Positions 16,077 through 25,900 of a stretch of DNA of 31,603 nt are shown in pieces. The stretch spans positions 1 through 31,603 of the forward strand of contig URWK01000002.1 in the NCBI GenBank assembly GCA_900551505.1, in the 5' to 3' direction. Made by a program: the position numbers and the translations under genes. Under the pieces are notes generated by a model. The model was not told where the DNA came from. It saw only the letters and a list, made by a program, of their open reading frames with translations, and made no database searches. Each line of letters begins with the position of its first letter. Position 1 is the first letter of the stretch. The DNA comes from an uncultured Ruminococcus sp. GTDB taxonomy: Bacteria; Bacillota; Clostridia; Oscillospirales; Ruminococcaceae.

Positions 16077-19000
16077 TATGATTGCAGAAAAGCTTTCTGA
16101 GCTTTTCAAGAAAAACATAAGGCTCTGGACGGAAGACGGAAAACTTAAATTTAAGGCATCGGCAGGAGTTCTCACAGGCGAAGACAAAGAATTTCTCAAA
16201 GCCAACAAGGAGGAAATTATAAATTATCTCCTCAATGACGAAATCAAAATAGAAATCGACAAGGAACATCAGTATGAACCTTTCGGAATGACCGAAATTC
16301 AGCAGGCTTATGTTCTCGGAAGAAATCCGGCTTTTGAATACGGCGGAACAGCCTGCCATATATATATGGAGCTTGAGTATGACAGCCTTGACACAGATAA
16401 AGTTCAAAGTGTATGGAACAAGCTCATCAAAAGACACAATATGCTTCATGCGGTTATGTCAGTTGACGGTTATCAGCAGATATTGCACGATGTACCTGAA
16501 TTTAATGTAGAAGTAGTTGAATGCGATTCAAATAATGAAGCCGAAAAGAGGGCTGCCATAAAGTCAGAACTTGACCACAAGATATATGATACAAGCAAAT
16601 TCCCGCTGTTTTCCGTGGTGGTCAGCAAGGGTACAACCAAAGATATTATGCACTTCTCAATCGAATTCGTAACTGCCGACTGGTCAAGTATCTGGACTGT
16701 ACTTTCTGAATTTGAAAGCCTTTATTTCAATCCTGAAAAGGAACTTCCGCAACTTGAACTTACATTCAGAGATTACCTGATTGCAGAAAAGAAATTAAGA
16801 CAGGGAAGCAAGTATTACAGAGATAAGGAATATTGGCTCGACAGAATAGACAATCTTCCGTCAGCTCCGGAATTACCTGTACTCAGCGTAAAGGACAATA
16901 ACGAAGTACGCTTTGAGAGAAGTCAGTTTTCAATATCCAAGGAAAAATGGGATAAATTTTGTGCAATTGCAAAGAAACTCGGTGTAACTCCTGCAAGTTC
17001 GGTAATGACTGCATACGGAATGGCTATTGCAAGATGGAGCAGAAACAAATCATTTTGTCTTAATCTGAGTATTCTTAACAGGCTTGAACTTCATCCGGAA
17101 GTAAGCTCGATTATCGGTGACTTTACGGCAAGCAGTCTGCTTGAAGTAGAACATAAGAAAGACAGTTGTTTCAGGGACATTGTTGTACAGACAAACCAGC
17201 GTCTTTTTGATGACCTTGACCACAGACTTTTCACAGGCGTAAATGTTCTCAGAGAAATTCAGCAGAGAAAAGGCACTTCCCTTATGCCGTATGTATTCAC
17301 CGGAGCAATAGGTCTGATTTCTCCCGAAAAGAGCAGGCTTAAAGGAAAGATGAACAATAACGGTATCAGCCAGACACCGCAGGTATTTATGGATTGTCAG
17401 GCGATGGATACAGCCGAAGGACTTAATATAAACATTGACTACAGAGCAGGAATATTCCCTGAAAACGTGGTAAATGATATTTGCGGAGTAATGCAGAGTC
17501 TGCTCGAAAAGCTTTCGGAAGATGAAAGTTTCTGGATAAAAGCACCGTTTAGAATAGACCTTCCGGAATGGCAGAAGGAAGTCAGAAAAAAGGTTAACGA
17601 TACACACAGGGAACAGAGAAAATATCTGCTCCATGAAAAAGTTATTGAACAGCTTGAAAAGAATCCGGAAGCGTTTGCGGTTGCAGACTCAGAAACAAGA
17701 TGGACTTGTGCGGAACTTTACAGTGCAGTAAAGAATACCGTTGCGGAATTGAAGAAAAAAGGTGTCGGCAAGGGCGATTTTGTAGCAGTGGCAATTCCTA
17801 AGTCACGCTGGCAGATAGTAGCTTGCCTCGCTATACTCGCAAGCGGTGGTGCATATGTTCCGCTCGATGTGAACAGTGCCGAAAAACGTTCCGAAACTGT
17901 ACTTGAGAAGATTTCGGCAAAGTGTGTGCTGGAAGTTTCAAATAAGAAGTTCAGCGTTCCTGAAAAGTATCAGGTAGTTGAAATTGATACGATTGAAGAC
18001 GGCGATTGCGGAAGCCTTGTAAACAACCCTGCAAACAATGAACTTACAGACACAGCATACATAATCTTTACATCAGGTTCTACAGGCGAGCCGAAGGGCG
18101 TAACAATGAGCCATGGTGCAGCAGTAAACACAATTGAAGCAATCAACAGAATGTTTGATATAAATTCAGATGACAGAGTATTTAACCTCTCACAACTTAA
18201 TTTTGACCTGTCTGTTTATGATATTTTCGGGGTAATCGGAGAAGGCGGAGGAATTGTAATTCCTGACCACAGCCAGTACAAGAACCCTGCACACTGGATT
18301 GAAATGATGGACAGATACAAGGTTACAGTATGGAATTCAGTACCTGCATTGATGCAACTCCTGCTTATCTATCATTCATACAACAAGGAAAGAGAAATTA
18401 ATCCGCTTAAAGTGGTAATGCTTTCGGGTGACTGGATAGCACCGGAACAGCCTGACAAACTTAAAGAGCTTTTCCCGGGTGTGAGAGTTATAAGCCTCGG
18501 AGGAGCAACAGAAGGCGGTATATGGTCGATTTACCACGAATGCAATTCAGAATATGACAGTAAACCTGAATGGAAGAGTATTCCTTACGGAAAACCTCTC
18601 CCGAATCAGACTTTCAAAATTCTTGACAGTTTTCTTCAGGATTGTCCGGTATGGGTTCAGGGAGAACTGTTTATTACAGGTGAAAGCCTTGCGACTTCAT
18701 ATTTCGGGGAAGACGAACTTACCAGAAATTCATTCTTCGGGATAGACGGCACAATGGCTTACAGAACAGGCGACACAGGTTGTTACCACCCTGACGGAGA
18801 AATAGAATTTCTCGGCAGAACAGACAATCAGGTAAAAATAAGGGGTCACAGAATTGAACTCGGAGAAATCGAAGCAGTTATCAGAAAGCAGTTTGACATC
18901 GAAAATGTAAGCTGTATCGTATATGAGTCAAATCAGGAAAAAAAACTTGTTGCGGTAATTGCGGAAGATATCGAAATAGACGAAAAGATTCTTGAAAGCA

Positions 19001-19896
19001 GACTTGAAAAATGGCTTCCTGCATATATGATTCCGTCAGCAGTAGTGAAGACCGATATAATTCCTCTTACAACCAACGGAAAAGTCGACAGAAAGAAGCT
19101 TGATGAAATTGTTGACAACAGCATGAAGAACAATAAAGTTAAGACCGCAGAAGACGAACAGATGAACGAAACCGAAAAGGCTGTACATGATGTTATGACG
19201 GAAGTTCTCGGCGTGGAAATCGGACTTGATGAGAATTTCTATGAAGCAGGTGCAAATTCACTGATACTTGCGAGAGTAGCAGGGAAACTTAACCAGGCAG
19301 TAGAAAAATCAATACCGTTTGATACATATCTTGTAAAAATCCTAAATATGCCTACAGTAAGGGCAGTTGCAAAGATTATTGACGAAGCGAGAGCCAAGAC
19401 CGAAACAATATCGGTTACGGAAACAGCAGAAACAGGACTTACATGGAACAGAAATAACAGTAATGAACTTTGTGTTGTGTTTATGGCAAACCTCAGAACA
19501 GATATAATTGAGAAGCTGAAAAACGCAGACAACAAAAATTATCTCTTTGTTCCGGAAAAGATGAATGTTTCAGAAGTTTCAGACGAAATCATAAAGGCTA
19601 AACCGGAAGTTCTGACAATACTTGCATCAGACTATGAACTTGCGGATTCTCTCAGAACAGCATCGGTTGTAATGGAACAGGGAGTAATGCCTGAAAAGGT
19701 AAATATCCTTGAATCCGACACGGAAAATGAAGTAAGTATAGACGTTGTTTACATGGGCGATTTGAAATTCGGAATAACAACATCGGATACAGACAGCGAG
19801 GAAGACATAAAGAGTATACTTGAAGAATACTGTATGGGTGACATTGAAGTTGCTGATTGCAGAACAGATGAACAGATATGGGATTTTATCGGTTAA
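16063..19896 (+). CDS. NRPS: TubC-type docking, Cy, cysteine-type A, PCP, degenerate thioesterase-like tail
   Basis: This 1277-residue subunit starts with a TubC-like docking domain (about 1-60, with IRLWTEDGKLKFKA). A Cy domain follows (about 73-490), with E-x4-D-x2-S at E201, D206 and S209 in place of the usual D-x4-D-x2-S, and with the TPQVFMD motif. The A domain (about 520-1010) has FTSGSTGEPKG and specificity residues D-L-Y-N-M-S-L-I-W, the pattern I recall for cysteine in HMWP2. The PCP serine is S1066. Residues of about 1115-1277 look like a decayed thioesterase: the fold rhythm is there but ASDYE stands where GxSxG should be. The start is TTG 16063 with AAGGAAG a few bases upstream; GTG 16069 is an alternative. 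It probably adds and cyclises the last cysteine. Confidence 0.9.
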   Translation: MKVNDMIAEKLSELFKKNIRLWTEDGKLKFKASAGVLTGEDKEFLKANKEEIINYLLNDEIKIEIDKEHQYEPFGMTEIQQAYVLGRNPAFEYGGTACHIYMELEYDSLDTDKVQSVWNKLIKRHNMLHAVMSVDGYQQILHDVPEFNVEVVECDSNNEAEKRAAIKSELDHKIYDTSKFPLFSVVVSKGTTKDIMHFSIEFVTADWSSIWTVLSEFESLYFNPEKELPQLELTFRDYLIAEKKLRQGSKYYRDKEYWLDRIDNLPSAPELPVLSVKDNNEVRFERSQFSISKEKWDKFCAIAKKLGVTPASSVMTAYGMAIARWSRNKSFCLNLSILNRLELHPEVSSIIGDFTASSLLEVEHKKDSCFRDIVVQTNQRLFDDLDHRLFTGVNVLREIQQRKGTSLMPYVFTGAIGLISPEKSRLKGKMNNNGISQTPQVFMDCQAMDTAEGLNINIDYRAGIFPENVVNDICGVMQSLLEKLSEDESFWIKAPFRIDLPEWQKEVRKKVNDTHREQRKYLLHEKVIEQLEKNPEAFAVADSETRWTCAELYSAVKNTVAELKKKGVGKGDFVAVAIPKSRWQIVACLAILASGGAYVPLDVNSAEKRSETVLEKISAKCVLEVSNKKFSVPEKYQVVEIDTIEDGDCGSLVNNPANNELTDTAYIIFTSGSTGEPKGVTMSHGAAVNTIEAINRMFDINSDDRVFNLSQLNFDLSVYDIFGVIGEGGGIVIPDHSQYKNPAHWIEMMDRYKVTVWNSVPALMQLLLIYHSYNKEREINPLKVVMLSGDWIAPEQPDKLKELFPGVRVISLGGATEGGIWSIYHECNSEYDSKPEWKSIPYGKPLPNQTFKILDSFLQDCPVWVQGELFITGESLATSYFGEDELTRNSFFGIDGTMAYRTGDTGCYHPDGEIEFLGRTDNQVKIRGHRIELGEIEAVIRKQFDIENVSCIVYESNQEKKLVAVIAEDIEIDEKILESRLEKWLPAYMIPSAVVKTDIIPLTTNGKVDRKKLDEIVDNSMKNNKVKTAEDEQMNETEKAVHDVMTEVLGVEIGLDENFYEAGANSLILARVAGKLNQAVEKSIPFDTYLVKILNMPTVRAVAKIIDEARAKTETISVTETAETGLTWNRNNSNELCVVFMANLRTDIIEKLKNADNKNYLFVPEKMNVSEVSDEIIKAKPEVLTILASDYELADSLRTASVVMEQGVMPEKVNILESDTENEVSIDVVYMGDLKFGITTSDTDSEEDIKSILEEYCMGDIEVADCRTDEQIWDFIG

Positions 19897-19908
19897 AGGG
19901 GTGTTCAG

Positions 19909-22900
19909 ATGAATAAGGAAAAACATTTTATTGAGAAACTTAAAGAATATGCGGTTGAGCAGGGAGCAAAAACAGCTCTTACCTGCTTCGATTCAGAGGG
20001 AAAAGCGGAAAGCGTTTCTTATGCGGAATTTTACAGAAACATTTTCAGAATGAAGAACGGTCTTGAAAAAGCGGGACTTAAATCCGGTCAGTGCTGTATG
20101 CTTGCATATGAAGACAGCGAGATTGACTATATAACGGCAGTTCTTGCTATTTCTGTGTGCGGAGCGGTAGCAGTGCCATTCAAGGTTGATTTTAATGATG
20201 ATGACCTTAACAACAGCAGATACATTGCGGAAAATTCAGAAGCAAGCCTTATAGTAGCAGGAAATTCATATCGCTACCTCAACGAAGTATTCAAAGATAT
20301 TCCGATTGTAAATATAAAGGACTGCTATTCAGATGATGAGAGTGAAAGCAATATTGCTTACAATGAACATATGATAATTCTTTACACATCAGGTTCAACA
20401 GACAGACCAAAAGGTGTTCCATATAAGGAAGAAAGCATATGTTGCATAGCTGAAAATTACAGCAAGGTGAACGGCAGAACAAAAGACAGTGTTACAATGT
20501 GTTGTCTTCCGCTCAATCATACTTTCGCACTGATAAGCATGGTTCTTACATCGGTGTGGAAAGGCGGACACACTGTATTGGTTGCACCGGAAGTTTTCGC
20601 ACTCAATCCGTTCATCTGGCTTGAAAAAGTTTCGGCATACAAAGTTACTCATACAGCAAGCCCTAACATTATGCTTTCAATGATTGCAGATGCGACAGTT
20701 AACAGCGAGTACAGAAAAGATATTGATGTAAGCAGTCTTGAAGCGGTAGCTCTCGGAGCAGAATTCATTCAGCCGGAAACAGTGGCGAAATTCACAAACG
20801 CACTTAAACATTATGGATTCGGCGAAAACAGAATAACAGTAAACTATGGGCTTACCGAAACATATGCGGCAGTGACTGCGACAAAATTTAATGCCGCACT
20901 TCATACCGAAACAGTTGACGGAAAGCAGGTTTACCCGACAGGATATGTACTTGAAGGAAACTCGATGCTTATAATAGACCCGGAAACAGAAGAAGTTATC
21001 GAAGACGGCAGAATAGGCGAAATATGCCTTAATGGCTTGTCAGTGTTTGACGGTTACTGGAAACTTAATTCGCAGGAAAGTTTCATCGAAAAGGATGGAA
21101 AGAAGTATTTCAGAACAGGCGACCTCGGATTTACAAGAGAAAATGACGGAACAGAACTTTATGTATACGGCAGAATTAAGGAAATAATCAACATAAAGGG
21201 TGAAAATTATTCACCGTACTTTATCGAATCCGCAACCGACAAAATTCTTTCAGCTTACGGAAAATCAGTGGCAGTTTCTGTTCCAAAGAATGATACGGAA
21301 ACACTTGTAATATTCGTTGAACAGGCTGAAGAAATTTCGGAAGCAACTAAGAAACAGTTGTTTGAAGAAATAAAAACATACCTTGTAAAGAGATTGTCAG
21401 TTGCTCCGGAAGCAATTGTATTCTCAAAGGCAGGTTCATTCCTTAGAACTCAGAGCGGAAAGCTCCGGAGAACAAAAATGAAGAACCTCTACATCGAAGG
21501 CAAATGGGAAGGTACGGAGATAAATGCCGAAGCAGAACATACTTCTGACGTAAAGTTGCTTATAACTAACTTCATAAAGAGATATTCTGACAATGCAGAC
21601 TTTGACGGTTCGGCATCATTTGTTTCACTCGGTATAAGTTCACTGCTTTCACAACTTCTCATTGCGGAAATATCAGACCGGTACAATGTAGAGCTTTCAC
21701 TTGCGGATATTAACAAGTATTATTCAGTTGACTTGCTTTCGGAACATATCAAGGCTTTGACCAACAGCAAGGAAAACACCAAAACGGAAAAGACAGAAGA
21801 AACAATTTCAGAAGTTCCGCTTACAGATGTTCAGCAGGCATACCTTACAGGAAGAAACCCTGAAATCGAATGGGGCGGAGTACCTTGCCAGTGCTACATT
21901 GAAAGAGATATTGAAAATCTCGATATAGAGAAATTCAGAAGTGCGGTAAAGAAGCTTACAGAACGCCATGAAATGCTCAGAACGGTTATAATGCCTGACT
22001 TTACACAGAGAGTTCTTGACGACTGGACACCTGAAGTTGAAGTGCAGAATGCCTGCGGTGAATCAGGTAATGCAATTCTTGAAAGGACAAGAAAAGAAAT
22101 GTCTGAAAATATGTTGCCGTCCGATGAACCTTTGTTCAAAATTGTTGTTTCGGAAACAGACAATAATATTTTCAGAGTACATATACAGATTGATATGATT
22201 TGTTGTGATGCGATGAGTATTCTCATTTTCTGGAGTGACCTTAAAAAGATTTACGACAATGAAAAACTCGGCGAACTTTCAATGACCTTTGCGGAATATC
22301 AGGCACATGAAAATGACCCTGAAAAGAAAGAAGCTGACAGAAAATATTGGAGAGAGAAACTTAAAGATTTTCCGTCTGCCCCGGAACTTCCATGGAATGC
22401 TAAAGCCGACAAGGTTTCAACAGGTTCTTTCAGCCGTCATAAGATTACAATAGACAAGGAAAAGTGGAGCAAGTTTGAAAAGCTTACTGAAGAACTCGGA
22501 ATTACTCCTACAACTGCAATGCTTACTCTGTTTTCGGAAACTCTTTCAGCGTTCGGAGCAGGTGCGGAATTTGCACTCAGCCTTACAACACTCGGAAGAA
22601 AGCCTGTAAACAAGAGTATATACAATGTAATCGGTGATTTCACAAAGGTTATGCTCCTTGCGGTTAAGTGCCGGAGAAAGAGTTTGCTTGAAAATGCACT
22701 CAGCATACAGGAGAATATGAAAAAAGACCTTGAACATACCGATTTCACTTCTATCGACATCGCAAGGGAATTCTGGACAGAAAGCTCAGTTTATCCGGTA
22801 GTATTCACAAGCTTTCTCGGTATGGAAAAGATAACCGGAGAAACCACACCGTTCTCAGACAAGAGCTATTCACAGTCATCAACTCCGCAAGTCCTGCTTG

Positions 22901-25900
22901 ACAATCAGATTCTCATTGCTGATGAAGGTATTATGATATGCTGGGACGCAGTTGAAAAGGCTTTTGCTGACGGAATGCTTGACAAGATGTTTGAAGCATA
23001 CACAATGTTGATTGAAAAGGCATTCAATAAAGATTTTTGGCTCAGTGAACTCAGAGATTTAAGAACAGAACATGACAAGGAAGTTCAGAACAAGGCAAAT
23101 TCTACAGCAGATGAAACTATTCCGATAATGACACTTGCAGACGGCTTCATTGAACAGGCTGAAAAACACCCTGAAAGAAGGGCTGTTGTTCACAAGGGCG
23201 TTACATATACATACGGAGAATTGAAAAAACGTGCTGACCAGATAAGCCGGTTGCTCGAAGAAAACCATATTGAAACAGGCGACAGGGTTATGATTCAGAT
23301 GGATAAATCATTTGACCTTATCGCCGCAATAATGGGAATTGTTCAATATGGTGCGGTTTACTTGCCGATGCCACATGACCAGCCACAGAGCAGACAGTCA
23401 GATATTTACAAAAAGGCACAGGCAAAATGCATGATTACCGATAATCCGGAAGAAATAGCCGAAGAAATTCCGGTTCTTACTATGAAAGATGCCGACACTA
23501 AGGATGGTAAATGGAACAGGAATAAAATTTCACCTGACCAACTTGCCTATATAATTTATACATCAGGTTCAACAGGAACTCCGAAGGGCGTTGCAATTCA
23601 GCATCGTTGTGCAATGAATACGATTGTAGCGGTAAACAGATATTTAAACCTTGGTGAAGATGATTGTCTTATAGGGCTTTCATCAGTAAGCTTTGACCTT
23701 TCAGTATATGATATTTTCGGAGCGTTCACAGCAGGAGCAGGCTTGCTCGTGCCTACAGAAGCAGAGAGAATAGACCCTGCTTGCTGGATAACACTCTGTA
23801 AGGAAAACAATGTTACCGCATGGAATACCGTTCCGGCAATTATGGACATTCTGCTTGACTACTGCATAGCGATGGATAAAGTTCCGGCAGGACTCAACAT
23901 AAAGAACGTAATTCTTTCAGGCGACTGGATACCTATGGACTTGTTCGGAAAGCTCAGTAAGGTTATACCGCAGGCTAAACTTACAAGTATGGGCGGAGCA
24001 ACAGAAGCTTCAATCTGGTCAAACTATTATCCTGTAAGCAGGATTGAAGACAAGTGGGTTTCAATTCCTTATGGTTATCCGCTTCCGAACCAGATTTTCC
24101 ATATTCTCGATGACTTTAACAGACTTTGTCCGTGCGGAGTAAGCGGAAAGCTTTGTATCGGCGGAAAGGGCGTTGCTTACGGATACTACAATGAAAAGGA
24201 ACTTACGGAAAAAGCTTTCATCATGCATGAAGATACAGGAGAACGCTTGTACGATACAGGCGATTACGGCAGATATGATGAAGACGGTTGCCTGATATTC
24301 ATGGGAAGAAAAGATACTCAGGTAAAGATTAACGGTTACAGAATCGAACTCGGAGAAATCCAATCTGCCCTTGATAAGATAGGTTATGAAAGCAATACCG
24401 TTATAGTTTCTGACGAGGGCAACAGCGGAAAGAAACTTATAGGCTTCGTAAAGACCGACAAGGAAATCAATGAATCGGAACTTAAACAGCTTGTTTCACA
24501 GTATCTCCCGAATTACTTCGTACCTGACAGAATAATTGCGGTAAGCGATATGCCTGTTACCGCAAACGGAAAGATTGACAAAAAATCATTGCTCAGTCAG
24601 TACAAAAATTTCAGCAAAAATCACTCCGGCAAGCAGTCAGACAATACAGTTATGACAGACAGCGACAATGCAGTGCTTGAACTCCTCAGAAAAGAACTCA
24701 ATATACCTGAACTTTCCATAAGCGACAGCCTTACAGGGTGGGGAATTACCTCACTTTCACTTATAAGACTTGCAGGACAGCTTGAAACGGCTTTCGGACA
24801 CCGTGACAATATCAATAATATTATCAGATACAGAACAGCCGAAGACTTCATTAACTACTACAGAAACACAAGCATTGATGATGTACAGAAGAAGATTGAT
24901 GAACAGAATGAAGAAAATTTCAGAAATGCAATGGAATTTGCAAAGAATGACCCGCTTTACAATCACCCTGTAATGCAGTCAATTATGGAAGAACTTCAGG
25001 AAATCAATATATCTTCCGGTGACCTGCTTGCAGACCTCGGACTTTCATCGCTTTCGGTAATCAGAATTGCGAATAAGCTTGAAAGTGAATACGGTTGTCG
25101 TCCTTCAATACATGATATGCTTGAATATAAGAAGATAAGCGACCTTATAGACTTTTATGAGAGAGAAGGAAACAGGGAAAATACGGATACTACTCAGGAA
25201 GACAATGCATATGATGAAGAACTTGCAAAACTTCCGCCGGTTATCAGATGTATCTGCGAAGTTCTCAATATCCGTGACATTGATGAAAATGCAGACCTTA
25301 CAGAGCTTGGACTATCATCACTTTCAGTAATCAGAATTGCAAACAAGCTCGAAAGCGAATACGGTTGCCGTCCGTCAGTACATGATATGCTCAGGTACAA
25401 GAAAGTAAAAGATATTATGGACTTCTACGACAACAGGGAAGAAACAGAAGAAACAGAAGAGATTGACAACAATCGTGAAGAAGAGCTTGCGAAGCTTCCG
25501 CCTGTTTTAAGATGTGTGTGCGAAGTCCTCAATCTCAGCACGGTTGATATTAATGACAGTTTCGTAAACCTCGGAATTTCATCACTTGAAATGATAAGAA
25601 TTGCAAACAAGCTTGAAGCCCTCTACGGAAAAAGACCATCAGTACAGGAACTTGCAGAACAAACAAGTCTTAAACAACTTGTTGACTTTTATGAGGGAAT
25701 GGAAATAAGAAATCAGGAAGAAACACAGGAAGACATTGACCGCAAGACAGCAGTTAATCTCTATAACCTCTGCCGTGACTCGGACATAATCCTCTGGCCT
25801 GAAAACGGAAAACTCAGATTTAAAGCTCCAAAAGGTGCAATTACTCCTGAAATAAAACAACAGCTTTCGGAAAACAAAGAAATCCTGCTCAATTACCTTT

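Noticed and set aside
19405..19896. A functional integrated thioesterase on the 1277-residue NRPS
   Set aside because: There is no GxSxG or GxCxG and no convincing catalytic histidine, so at most a degenerate relic.
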